This document shows positions 7,588-15,775 of a stretch of 64,000 nt of DNA, in pieces. The stretch lies in the NCBI RefSeq assembly GCF_900102335.1, contig NZ_FNBM01000008.1, forward strand, positions 1 to 64,000, written 5' to 3'. Positions within the stretch are counted from its first letter, which is position 1, and every line of letters starts with the position of its first letter. The notes below the pieces were generated by a model. It saw nothing but the letters and a program-made list of their open reading frames with translations. It did no database searches and had not been told where the DNA came from. A program made the translations under genes and the position numbers. The DNA comes from Phytopseudomonas seleniipraecipitans. GTDB lineage: Bacteria; Pseudomonadota; Gammaproteobacteria; Pseudomonadales; Pseudomonadaceae.

Positions 7588-9909
7588 ATGAGCCTGCAAC
7601 CCGTTAACCCGCGTTACAAACCCTACAAAGGCGCTGCCGCCGGTTGGGGCGCGCTGATCAGCGTTACGCAGTTCTGGCTGGACAGCAAACAGCCGTTCAA
7701 GAATCTGCGCGCATTGCTCAAGACCAACCAGAACGGCGGCTTCGACTGCCCCGGCTGCGCCTGGGGCGACTCCCCGGAAGATGGTCGCATCAAGTTCTGC
7801 GAGAACGGCGCCAAAGCAGTCAACTGGGAAGCCACCAAGCGCCGGGTCGACGCCAAGTTCTTCGCCAAGTACACCGTCAGTCAGCTGCGCGAGCAAAGCG
7901 ACTACTGGCTCGAGTACCAAGGCCGTCTGACCGAGCCGATGCGTTACGACGCCGCCACTGACCGCTACGTACCGACCTCCTGGGACGACGCCTTCAGCCT
8001 GATCGCCAAGCACCTGCGAAATCTCGAAAGCCCCAACCAGGCCGAGTTCTACACCTCGGGCCGGGCCAGCAACGAAGCCGCGTATCTGTATCAGCTGTTC
8101 GTGCGCGCGTTCGGCACCAACAATTTCCCTGACTGCTCGAACATGTGCCACGAGGCCAGCGGTGTTGCGCTGACCCAGAGCGTGGGGATCGGTAAGGGCA
8201 GCGTGACGTTCGATGACTTCGAGCACGCCGATGCCATTTTCGTGCTGGGTCAGAACCCCGGCACCAACCACCCGCGCATGCTCGAGCCGCTGCGCGAGGC
8301 GGTGAAGCGTGGTGCCCAGGTGGTCGCGTTCAACCCGCTGAAAGAACGTGGCCTGGAGCGCTTCCAGCATCCGCAACATGCGCTGGAAATGCTCACCAAC
8401 GGTTCCGAACCGCTGAACACCGCTTTCTTCCGCCCGGCATTGGGCGGCGACATGGCAGCCCTGCGCGGTATCGCCAAGTTCCTGCTGCAATGGGAACGCG
8501 AGGCAGTCGCCAAAGGTGACAAGCCGGTATTCGATCACGCGTTCATCGCCGAACACACCGATGGCGTCGACGCCTACCTGGCCGTGCTCGATGCCACCTC
8601 GTGGGAATCGCTGGTCGAGCAATCCGGCCTGACACTGGAAGAGATCGAACAGTCGGCACTGATGTACCGCCGCGCCGAGAAGGTGATCATGTGCTGGGCA
8701 ATGGGTATCACCCAGCATCTGCACTCCGTGGCAACCATTCAGGAAATCGTCAACCTGCAACTGCTGCGCGGCAACCTCGGTCGCCCAGGCGCCGGCCTGT
8801 GCCCGGTACGCGGCCACAGCAACGTGCAGGGCGACCGCACCATGGGCATCAATGATCGCCCGCCGGTCTTACTGCTCGACAACCTCGAGAAGCGCTTCCA
8901 GTTCCAGGTGCCGCGTGACAACGGCCACAACACGGTGGAAGCGATCAACGCCATGGTCGACGGCCAGGCAAAGGTATTCATCGCCCTCGGTGGCAACTTC
9001 GCCCAGGCCACGCCGGATAGTCCGCGCACCCACCAGGCGCTGCAGAACTGCGACCTGACCGTGCAGATCAGTACCAAGCTCAACCGCAGTCACCTGACCA
9101 CCGGCACCGATGCATTGATCCTGCCGTGCCTGGGCCGTACCGACATTGATCGTCAGGCCAACGGCCCGCAGGCGATCACCGTGGAAGACTCGTTCAGCAT
9201 GATCCACGCCTCCAACGGCCAGCTGGAGCCGCTTTCCAAGGAAATGCGCTCCGAGCCCGCAATCGTTGCGGGTATCGCCAAGGCGACCTTGGGCAATCAC
9301 CCTGTTGACTGGGATGCAATGATCGCCGACTACAGCCGTATCCGTGATCTGATCGCCGACACCATTCCTGGCTTCCAGGACTTCAACCAGCGCGTGCAGC
9401 ATCCAGGTGGTTTCTACCTGGGCAACTCAGCGGGCGCCCGCCAGTGGAAAACCACCACCAACAAGGCCAACTTCAAGGCCAACGCGCTGCTCGCCGACCT
9501 GCTGCCACCGCAGGTGCGCAACAGCGGCCAGAAGCCCGATCTGATCCTGCAGACCATGCGTTCGCATGACCAGTACAACACCACGATTTACGGCCTGGAT
9601 GACCGCTACCGCGGCGTTCGCGGTCAGCGTGACGTACTGTTCGTCAACGAAGCCGACCTGACCCGCCTGGGCTACAAGCATGGCCAGAAGGTCGACATCA
9701 CCTCGCTGTGGGACGACGGTATCGAGCGCAAGGTCGTTGGTTTCACACTGCTGGCCTTCGACATTCCTGCCGGCCAGGCAGCGGCCTATTACCCCGAAGC
9801 CAACCCGCTGGTGCCGCTGGAAAGCGTTGGCCTGGGCAGCCATACACCGACCTCGAAGTTCGTCGCCATTCGCCTGCACGCTGCCGGGCAAACCGCTCGC
9901 ATCCTGTAA
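7588..9909 (+). CDS. FdhF/YdeP family molybdopterin oxidoreductase
   Basis: 773 residues counted from ATG 7588, which has an AGAGAAGAA ribosome site; the open frame extends further upstream into fdhD but without support. Molybdopterin-guanine-dinucleotide oxidoreductase of the FdhF/YdeP branch, with cysteines C54, C57 and C71 near the N-terminus (G-F-D-C-P-G-C-A-W), the Y-T-S-G-R-A-S-N-E-A segment near 155, and a C-terminal MGD-binding domain. It has no twin-arginine signal, so it is cytoplasmic, and no in-frame TGA for selenocysteine. No electron-transfer subunit gene is adjacent. The reaction is uncertain; formate oxidation is possible but YdeP-type enzymes are mostly uncharacterised. Confidence 0.88.
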   Translation: MSLQPVNPRYKPYKGAAAGWGALISVTQFWLDSKQPFKNLRALLKTNQNGGFDCPGCAWGDSPEDGRIKFCENGAKAVNWEATKRRVDAKFFAKYTVSQLREQSDYWLEYQGRLTEPMRYDAATDRYVPTSWDDAFSLIAKHLRNLESPNQAEFYTSGRASNEAAYLYQLFVRAFGTNNFPDCSNMCHEASGVALTQSVGIGKGSVTFDDFEHADAIFVLGQNPGTNHPRMLEPLREAVKRGAQVVAFNPLKERGLERFQHPQHALEMLTNGSEPLNTAFFRPALGGDMAALRGIAKFLLQWEREAVAKGDKPVFDHAFIAEHTDGVDAYLAVLDATSWESLVEQSGLTLEEIEQSALMYRRAEKVIMCWAMGITQHLHSVATIQEIVNLQLLRGNLGRPGAGLCPVRGHSNVQGDRTMGINDRPPVLLLDNLEKRFQFQVPRDNGHNTVEAINAMVDGQAKVFIALGGNFAQATPDSPRTHQALQNCDLTVQISTKLNRSHLTTGTDALILPCLGRTDIDRQANGPQAITVEDSFSMIHASNGQLEPLSKEMRSEPAIVAGIAKATLGNHPVDWDAMIADYSRIRDLIADTIPGFQDFNQRVQHPGGFYLGNSAGARQWKTTTNKANFKANALLADLLPPQVRNSGQKPDLILQTMRSHDQYNTTIYGLDDRYRGVRGQRDVLFVNEADLTRLGYKHGQKVDITSLWDDGIERKVVGFTLLAFDIPAGQAAAYYPEANPLVPLESVGLGSHTPTSKFVAIRLHAAGQTARIL

Positions 9910-9926
9910 TCGATAGCGCTTCCCTG

Positions 9927-9956
9927 CTAGACCCAGGCACCTTTGCCCGGGTCTAG
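9927..9956 (+). terminator. Hairpin after the fdhD-molybdoenzyme pair
   Basis: CTAGACCC and GGGTCTAG arms (9927-9934, 9949-9956) with an inner GG/CC pairing. No T-run follows, so it is either a weak terminator or an mRNA 3' stabiliser. From here to 10264 I see no gene or other signal. Confidence 0.55.
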
Positions 9957-10264
9957 AGAGTGGAGTGACGCTAACCTGCCCCGCTTCGCGAGATAACCGT
10001 CAGCACTGCGCGACCATGTTGCAGTTCGTCGGAATCTGCCGCGTATATCTGCTAATTCGCTGTCTGATGTCCCTTTGCCGTCATGCACGTCCGTTAACGT
10101 GCCCCGCTAAGCGCTCACCTGAAGCGCGCTGCGTTTCTTGCCCAAGCCATGATGTGGCCCTTCGGGCTTCTGCCAGACGAGCGACACCGTAAGGATGATC
10201 TGTCGAGCTGCGCCTTGAGCGCGACTCTGCACTGCGGTCATTCGCCTGTATCGGGAGGAATGCC

Positions 10265-10981
10265 ATGCGTTTCCCATCTGCTGCCCTTCTAGGGGTGGCT
10301 CTGCTGAGTATCCACGCCCAGGCGGCTATCCTGGAGCGGGAATTGGGCGACTACGCCCTTAACCTCGGCACCACACCTACTCGCAGCATGGCGCAAGGGC
10401 TGGTCAAGCCACAGAGTGGTGGCGCGTTTCACGGTGGGCTGGATCTGAGCCACCCGAGCGGCTGGTACATTGGCCAATGGTCGCCGAGCCTAGGCATTAC
10501 CCCAGGCAGCAACATGGAGCTGAACAGCTACGTCGGCTTCCGCCAGCATTTCGCAGACACCTTGGGCTATGAGCTGGGCACCATTCGTTATAGCCACCCG
10601 GGCTTCACCCACCTCGACAGCCAGGACGTGTATGCGGGGCTGACCTATGACGCGCGCCGCTTCGGCCTTTCCCTCAGCAATGACCCGAGCCGTATCAACA
10701 GCACACTGCTAGCCGACTTCGGGCGGATCGACACCCTGGGTATGGCGGTCAGCGTACGTTATGGCAACCACCTGCTCGACACTCCAACGATGGCAGGCGG
10801 CCGGCAGATCAGCTCGTTCAATGACTGGTCGCTGAGCCTGTCGCGCCCGTGGAAAGGCATCGACTTCGATTTTTCCTACTCGGACTCCAGCCTCAGCGGC
10901 GATTCGTGCTCGGCTTATTCGGGGCACAACACCGAATGCGAAGGCTGGTTCTCTATCAAAGCGTCCCGCTCGCTGTTCTAA
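10265..10981 (+). CDS. TorF-like putative outer-membrane porin
   Basis: 238 residues with a signal peptide (hydrophobic 6-20, cleavage after A-Q-A near 20). The mature part is rich in alternating aromatic/polar beta strands (G-W-Y-I-G-Q-W, Y-E-L-G-T-I-R-Y, D-V-Y-A-G-L-T-Y, F-D-F-S-Y-S-D) and ends in an aromatic residue (S-L-F), as outer-membrane barrels do. The pattern fits the TorF / TIGR02001 family of putative porins. A pair of cysteines near the C-terminus (D-S-C-S-A-Y...T-E-C-E-G-W) may form a loop disulfide. A GGGAGGAA ribosome site precedes ATG 10265. Substrate unknown. Confidence 0.7.
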   Translation: MRFPSAALLGVALLSIHAQAAILERELGDYALNLGTTPTRSMAQGLVKPQSGGAFHGGLDLSHPSGWYIGQWSPSLGITPGSNMELNSYVGFRQHFADTLGYELGTIRYSHPGFTHLDSQDVYAGLTYDARRFGLSLSNDPSRINSTLLADFGRIDTLGMAVSVRYGNHLLDTPTMAGGRQISSFNDWSLSLSRPWKGIDFDFSYSDSSLSGDSCSAYSGHNTECEGWFSIKASRSLF

Positions 10982-11029
10982 GCCAGCCACTCGGCTCACC
11001 GACTACACGCGCATATCTCGCACACATTC

Positions 11030-11051
11030 AGATACATACAACGATGTATCT
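11030..11051. terminator. Small perfect inverted repeat downstream of the TorF-like gene
   Basis: AGATACAT / ATGTATCT arms around a 6-nt loop, followed by TTTAAT. It could be a weak terminator for the porin gene or an operator for the next gene. Confidence 0.4.
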
Positions 11052-11181
11052 TTAATCACCCGTTCGGGAATTTCCTTGCAGATCAGGCTCTAAGCTTGTG
11101 TCGTCAGCTGCACGGCGACCGCATAAACCCGTGGCAACGCCATGGCTTGGCCCGCAAGGGTAATTTTTCGAGGGTTGCACA

Positions 11182-11616
11182 ATGCGTACATTCCTTACCG
11201 CATTGGCTTTCAGTGCACTGGTTTCTCCCCTGGCCTACGCCGACACGACCAAATCCGCCATCGGCAGCGGTGTCGGTGGTGCCCTGGGCAATGTCGTCGG
11301 TCAGCACCTGGGCGGCAGCACCGGCGCGGCAATTGGCGCTGGCCTGGGTGGTGCGGCGGGCGGTGCCATCAGTTCTCGCAACAAGACCGAAGCTGCGCTG
11401 GGCGGTGGCTTGGGCGCCTCTGCTGGCTCGGTTCTGGGTAACCAGTTCGGCGGCGGTACGGCATCGACCATCGGCGCGGGCCTGGGCGGCGCCGCCGGTG
11501 GTGCATTGGCCAACGAAATGGCCGACAGTAATCGCAATGACTCCCGCTATCGCGATAGTGGTCATCGTCATGGCAAGAAACACCACAAGCGCCATAAAAA
11601 GCATCGCAATCGCTGA
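11182..11616 (+). CDS. Glycine-zipper envelope protein with basic His/Lys tail
   Basis: 144 residues. A signal peptide ends near residue 20 (L-A-Y-A|D). The body consists of repeated glycine/alanine zipper segments (G-x3-G-x3-G) in at least three similar units (about 27-50, 52-72, 78-105), which in this family insert into or lie against membranes. The last 25 residues are strongly basic and rich in histidine and arginine. Similar proteins are annotated as glycine zipper or YMGG-like. Function is unknown; a role at the cell envelope is likely. A strong terminator follows. Confidence 0.75.
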   Translation: MRTFLTALAFSALVSPLAYADTTKSAIGSGVGGALGNVVGQHLGGSTGAAIGAGLGGAAGGAISSRNKTEAALGGGLGASAGSVLGNQFGGGTASTIGAGLGGAAGGALANEMADSNRNDSRYRDSGHRHGKKHHKRHKKHRNR

Positions 11617-11627
11617 TTGATCAGCAA

Positions 11628-11656
11628 ACAGGGGCGCTTTAAGCGCCCCTGTTTTT
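11628..11656 (+). terminator. Rho-independent terminator
   Basis: ACAGGGGCGCTT / AAGCGCCCCTGT arms followed by TTTTTT, ending the glycine-zipper transcript; it lies directly against the end of the convergent thioesterase gene. Confidence 0.92.
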
Positions 11657-12091
11657 TCAAGGTAATTGCAACGTCTGCAATGCCGCACGTAGCGCCTGCG
11701 GAATCGCAGTCGGTCGGTTGCTGGCCCTGTCGACAAACACATGCACGAAGCGCCCGGCTGCGCAGGCCTGCCCCTCACCTTCCTTGAACACTGCAAGCTC
11801 GTACTGCACCGAACTGTTTCCCAGGTTGCCAACACGCAGGCCAACCTCGATGCGCTCGGGGAAGGCAATCGACGCGAAATAGTCACAGCTCGAACTCACC
11901 ACGAAGCCAACGATCTCGCCGTGATGGATATTCAGGCCACCCGTTTCGATCAGGTAGCTGTTCACGGCTGTGTCGAAATAGCTGTAATAGGTGACGTTAT
12001 TGACGTGGCCATACAGGTCGTTGTCATGCCAGCGCGTGGTAATCGATTGAAAGTGACGATAGTGCTCGCGCAGGTGCTGTGGCTGTTGCAT
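11657..12091 (-). CDS. Acyl-CoA thioesterase, hotdog fold (4HBT/YbgC type)
   Basis: 144 residues of one hotdog domain. The motif R-W-H-D-N-D-L-Y-G-H-V-N-N-V-T-Y near residues 19-34 contains the catalytic Asp of the 4-hydroxybenzoyl-CoA thioesterase-like group, followed by Y-F-D-T-A-V. It hydrolyses an acyl-CoA thioester; chain length cannot be told. It stands alone, convergent with the glycine-zipper gene, 89 bp after the alcohol dehydrogenase gene on the same strand. Confidence 0.88.
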   Translation of the reverse strand: MQQPQHLREHYRHFQSITTRWHDNDLYGHVNNVTYYSYFDTAVNSYLIETGGLNIHHGEIVGFVVSSSCDYFASIAFPERIEVGLRVGNLGNSSVQYELAVFKEGEGQACAAGRFVHVFVDRASNRPTAIPQALRAALQTLQLP

Positions 12092-12180
12092 GGGACAAAG
12101 CCTTGCAAGGGGAAAGCCGGCATGGTGCCGACCTCCCTCGACGCTGACAACCTACCACCACTTATCCTGATATCGGTCGA

Positions 12181-13344
12181 TCAGTAGGCCACCTGGTAGA
12201 TAGCCAGCGCGTGGGCTTGCGTCATCTCCCTCGGGTTATTGGCAAGCAGGCGTTCGTGCAGCATCGCGTCGCTGGCCAGGCGCGGCAAAAATGCCTCGTC
12301 TACGCCAACATCGCGCAGTCGCGTCGGCAGGCCGCTGCGCTCACTGAGGTCGGCCAATTCGATGATGAACTGTTCGGTGTGATCCGTCGCATCACCGCCG
12401 CGCAGGCGTTCGCCGAGCAGCAGCGGTGCCAGCTCCTGATAGAGCGGCGCGGCTATCGAGGCATTGAAACCCAGCACGTGCGGTAACAGCACCGCAGTAC
12501 TGACTCCGTGGGGCACCTGAAAATGCCCGCCGAGGGGATAAGCCAGCGCATGCACAGCGGCCAACGGCGCGTTGGCATACGCCTGACCGGCCAGGCAAGC
12601 GCCCAGCAGCACGGCCTGGCGCGCTTCGCGATTACCGCCGTTGTGCACCGCCTCGTCGAGATTGGCCCCGAGCAAGCGCAGCGCTTCACGAGCGAGCATG
12701 TCGGAGAGCGGATTCTTGCGTCGCGCGCCGGTGTACGCCTCTACCGCGTGCCCCATGGCGAGGATGCCGCAGGCAGCGGTGATGGGCGCAGGCAAATGCA
12801 GCGTTAGCTCAACGTCGAGCAATGCCAGATCGGGCAGCAGACGAGCCGATAGGACGGCGACACGCGTCGCATGCTCGGTAGTGATTACCGCAATGGGTGT
12901 GACCTCCGAGCCGCTGCCGGCAGTGGTCGGCACTTGTATCAGCGGTAGGCGCTGCCCCGCCGCCTTGTCGACCCCATACACGTCCCCGAGCGACTGCTTG
13001 CAGTCAGGGTGTGCCAGCAGCGCGACCAGCTTGGCCACGTCCAGCGAACTGCCGCCACCGAAGCCGATGATGAGGTTTGCCTGTACATTACTGGCGAACT
13101 GCGCAGCGCGGGTGATCACGCTCTCCGGCGCTCCCGCGGTTACGTCAGCGAATACGTGCAACTTCACGTCGCTTTCGGCGAAGGCAGCACGCACCTCCTC
13201 GAAGAAATCGAGCCGGGCAACACCGGCGTCGGTAATCAGTACAACGGACCGTGCGTTCCAGGCCTTGCACAGCGGCACCAGCCGCTGAACGGCGCCTGGT
13301 TCGCAGATGAGATGGGCGGCTGTAGCGAAACTGAATGGCTGCAT
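12181..13344 (-). CDS. Iron-type alcohol dehydrogenase family protein with an altered metal site
   Basis: 387 residues, the usual length of group III alcohol dehydrogenases, with NAD-binding G-G-G-S-S-L-D near 97-103 and T-T-A-G-S-G-S-E near 140-147. The metal ligands in the E. coli FucO model are one Asp and three His. Here the His ligands match H199, H265 and H279, but the Asp four residues before the first His is Leu195 (G-I-L-A-M-G-H where the family has G-x-D-A-x-x-H). The codon is CTC (minus strand 12762-12760). The position of the FucO catalytic H267 is Tyr269, a substitution seen in other branches. An AAGAGGAAAG ribosome site supports ATG 13344. Confidence 0.85.
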   Translation of the reverse strand: MQPFSFATAAHLICEPGAVQRLVPLCKAWNARSVVLITDAGVARLDFFEEVRAAFAESDVKLHVFADVTAGAPESVITRAAQFASNVQANLIIGFGGGSSLDVAKLVALLAHPDCKQSLGDVYGVDKAAGQRLPLIQVPTTAGSGSEVTPIAVITTEHATRVAVLSARLLPDLALLDVELTLHLPAPITAACGILAMGHAVEAYTGARRKNPLSDMLAREALRLLGANLDEAVHNGGNREARQAVLLGACLAGQAYANAPLAAVHALAYPLGGHFQVPHGVSTAVLLPHVLGFNASIAAPLYQELAPLLLGERLRGGDATDHTEQFIIELADLSERSGLPTRLRDVGVDEAFLPRLASDAMLHERLLANNPREMTQAHALAIYQVAY

Positions 13345-13751
13345 GACGCTTTCCTCTTGTCGTGATGGAGCGCAGTCCGGCGCGTGAGATATGTAGCAAG
13401 CGTCATCGCGCCGCTTCCAGCTCCCCTTTTATTCATAGTAGGACGGGAACTGTTATCTGCCGCAAAACCGCCTCAATCAGCGCCCGCTCGTCGGCTCGAA
13501 CTCCCGTGCAGAATCATTCGGCGAATTGCCTGAACAGCCAGGCGCTTCGCAACAGCGGCAGGCGTTAATTCGATAGGCCCAGTACCCATGCGGCTTTCAC
13601 GGTTTCAGGCCGCTAGCCAAGCTGCCGCTCGACATTTGTCGGCTGGAAAAGTGCTAGTCCATCCAGTTCTTGCCGTTATGACACATCCGCCTAAGGCTCT
13701 GATGCCAACCGCAATAAAATGAAGATATCGAAGCGAGCAATGAGGTGACTC
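13345..13751. other. 407-bp intergenic region, no gene seen
   Basis: This lies between two divergently transcribed genes (alcohol dehydrogenase on minus, coiled-coil protein on plus). It presumably holds both promoters. I found no convincing palindromic operator, RNA gene or repeat in it. Confidence 0.6.
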
Positions 13752-14255
13752 ATGCCCCTTTCCATCGACGGCATGAATATCGGCACGTATAGCAACCGCC
13801 CGGTTAACTTCGGCAGCGGCTATCAGACCAGCCAACTGCAACGGACGACGCCGGTCGCCCAGCGCCTCAATGAGGCACAGGAACGCCTGCAAGAGCGCCA
13901 GCGACTGGAGCAGGGGCGCCAAGAACGACTGCGCGAGGCACGCGAAGAACGGATCGAGCAGCAGGAGCTACGCGAAGAACAGGCGCTACAAACGCGCTTG
14001 GAGCGCGAAGAAGCTGCCCAGGCGCGTGATGAACAGCTACGCGAACAGCGCCTGGAAACGCTGCAGGAGCAACGCGACGCGTACTTCAACCCGCTGTCGA
14101 CAGAGAACATGGCGCGCCAGCGCACCCAATTGGAGGTCGGCAATTCGGCAGCGACCAACAGTGCCCCGATAAGTCCCCGATTAGCAGCGCAGGCTATCGC
14201 CACCTATCGCCAGACCGAGTCGCCGGACTTTATCAGCCGCAGCCTGGTTGCCTGA
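13752..14255 (+). CDS. Hypothetical coiled-coil protein rich in Arg, Glu and Gln
   Basis: 167 residues without signal peptide or membrane segment. Residues about 35-118 form one highly charged, nearly uninterrupted helix with repeats of the type Q-E-R-L-Q-E-R-Q-R-L-E-Q and L-R-E-E-Q-A-L-Q-T-R-L, a likely coiled coil. The ends are less biased; the N-terminus (P-L-S-I-D-G-M-N-I-G) and C-terminal A-A-Q-A-I-A-T-Y segment recall small flagella-associated proteins that other Pseudomonas genes encode, but this is only an impression. A TGAGGTGA ribosome site precedes the start. It is followed by a very long hairpin. Function unknown. Confidence 0.65.
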   Translation: MPLSIDGMNIGTYSNRPVNFGSGYQTSQLQRTTPVAQRLNEAQERLQERQRLEQGRQERLREAREERIEQQELREEQALQTRLEREEAAQARDEQLREQRLETLQEQRDAYFNPLSTENMARQRTQLEVGNSAATNSAPISPRLAAQAIATYRQTESPDFISRSLVA

Positions 14256-14266
14256 TAGAACGCATT

Positions 14267-14317
14267 GAGCCCTGCATGAGGTGACTATCAAAAAGATACT
14301 CACCTCATACAGGGCTC
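14267..14317 (+). terminator. 51-nt near-perfect hairpin after the coiled-coil gene
   Basis: Two 23-nt arms (14267-14289 and 14295-14317) pair at 21 of 23 positions around a five-A loop. There is no T-run after it, so it may act as a 3' stabiliser or RNase III site rather than a simple terminator. The arm contains TGAGGTGACT, the same ten bases as the ribosome-site region of the gene (13741-13750). Confidence 0.75.
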
Positions 14318-14338
14318 AGCGGTTTACCTTGATCAAGT

Positions 14339-14356
14339 GCCTGCCCAGAGGCAGGC
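14339..14356 (-). terminator. Short hairpin after the HPF-like gene
   Basis: GCCTGCC / GGCAGGC arms with a 4-nt loop lie just past the stop of the minus-strand HPF-like gene. No T-run is present. Confidence 0.45.
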
Positions 14357-14365
14357 GTTATTCGA

Positions 14366-14788
14366 TCATTCCTTTTCCAGAGCTTCCTGACGCTCGAGGA
14401 ATTCCTCTTGCAACAACGCGTCGGGGTTCTCCGGCTCGCTGGTGTCGAGTTCCTGCTCTAGATGGCCTGTGCCGACGGCTTTGCTTTCCAGCTTGCCGAC
14501 CAGATGCTCCAGAGCGTGGCGCATCTTCTCTGCCGCGCCTTCAACCGCCAGGTCCAGCGACTCCGCCTTGTGGGTTACCGACAGCGGCTGATGCCCTTTA
14601 GGACGCGCTTCGATCTGGCAGCGCTTGTCATCCGCCCCACTCTTGCTACCGTTTTCATCGCTGATATGTACTTCTACCCGCGACAGAAATTCATCGTAAC
14701 GCTCCAGACGATCCGCCACCGATGCGCTGACCCATTCCTGGAGACGCGCACTGCCTTCGATATGGTTGCTGTTCACTTGAACTTGCAT
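14366..14788 (-). CDS. HPF/RaiA family ribosome-associated protein
   Basis: 140 residues. The N-terminal about 100 residues have the family's layout: M-Q-V-Q-V-N-S-N-H-I-E-G at the start, then V-E-V-H-I-S-D-E-N near 38-46 and a basic strand C-Q-I-E-A-R-P. Members bind the 30S subunit and stabilise inactive ribosomes under stress. The last 35 residues are acidic (E-x-P-E-N-P-D-A-L-L-Q-E-E) and form an extension. This is not the hpf copy that sits beside rpoN. A GAGGAA ribosome site precedes ATG. Confidence 0.8.
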   Translation of the reverse strand: MQVQVNSNHIEGSARLQEWVSASVADRLERYDEFLSRVEVHISDENGSKSGADDKRCQIEARPKGHQPLSVTHKAESLDLAVEGAAEKMRHALEHLVGKLESKAVGTGHLEQELDTSEPENPDALLQEEFLERQEALEKE

Positions 14789-14902
14789 GGTGTTCCTCGC
14801 TTTTGACGGGTCTGTTCATAGGAGGCAGCGAAGCGGTACTAGGTTCCTGCTGTTTGCCCTCGCCAGGCAACAAATAGCGTGGCCAAACATTGCTGGCCCC
14901 GC

Positions 14903-15505
14903 TTAGAAACGGTCGCGGATCACTACCTCATCGAACGGCAGCTTGCCAATGCGCGGTTTGGCGTCGACGGCTTTCCTGCCGACCGCAACCATCAAACCGA
15001 TCAGGTGGTTGTCCGGCAGATTGATCAGCTTGCCCACAGCGTCGAAGTCGAACCCATCCATGGGGCACGAGTCCAGGCCCTTGCCGCGCGCGGCCAACAT
15101 CAGGGTCTGCGCCATCAGGCCACAACTGCGCATGGTTTCGTCACGCTGTACCTGGGGTTTGTCACGGTAGTAGGTGTCGATCGCACCGGCCATGTACTGC
15201 TGCACTTCCACCGGCGCACCTTCCCACACGCGAGCGACATTCTTTTCCCAGCTATCGATCTGCGCGCAGACCACCACCAGCATTGAAGCATCGGTCATCT
15301 GCGCCTGGCCCCAGCCCGCCTCACGGATCTGCTGGCGCAACGCGGGGTCGCTGACTTCGACCAAGCGGACATGCTGCAGGTTGAAGGCCGATGGCGCGAG
15401 CAAGGCCAACTGCAACAGCTCGTCCTTCTCTTCGCGGCTAAGCGTGAACCCGGCGTCGTAGACTTTAATGGCGCGGCGACTGCGGATGGCTTCGTCGATA
15501 TGCAT
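14903..15505 (-). CDS. Nitroreductase family FMN oxidoreductase
   Basis: 200 residues counted from the ATG at 15505, which follows CCGGAG at a good distance; the frame could extend 13 residues upstream but without a ribosome site. The family uses FMN and NAD(P)H to reduce nitro groups, quinones or similar acceptors. Visible features are R-S-R-R-A-I-K near the N-terminus (FMN phosphate contact), A-P-S-A-F-N-L-Q-H in the region where others have A-P-S-x-x-N-x-Q, and a C-terminal V-G-R-K-A...P-R. Physiological substrate unknown. Confidence 0.88.
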   Translation of the reverse strand: MHIDEAIRSRRAIKVYDAGFTLSREEKDELLQLALLAPSAFNLQHVRLVEVSDPALRQQIREAGWGQAQMTDASMLVVVCAQIDSWEKNVARVWEGAPVEVQQYMAGAIDTYYRDKPQVQRDETMRSCGLMAQTLMLAARGKGLDSCPMDGFDFDAVGKLINLPDNHLIGLMVAVGRKAVDAKPRIGKLPFDEVVIRDRF

Positions 15506-15775
15506 GAGGTAACTCCGGAAACGGTGGCAGAGAGATTTCTGCAATCCTAGGCAAGCAACTCAGGTAAAACCACCTGGCTTTTGCGATGCGATTCATCGCC
15601 TGCAACGATTTATTCGAACCACGCTCAGCTTAGCCAGTCGATTACCGCATAACTGGCGGCAGCGCCCTTTCAAAGACGCTGCGCTCCAAAGAGCGATGCC
15701 GCGCAGATGCCAGATAATCCCTGCGGCTCTATTACGGCTATTCCACACGATCGTTCGAGCGTTAAGCTGTCGACC

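Noticed and set aside
7588..9909. Selenocysteine in the formate-dehydrogenase-like enzyme
   Set aside because: The frame has no internal TGA, and no SECIS-like context is needed.
9965..10192. 75-codon frame in the gap before the TorF-like gene
   Set aside because: Cys/Arg/Pro-rich composition without domain, ribosome site or neighbour support.
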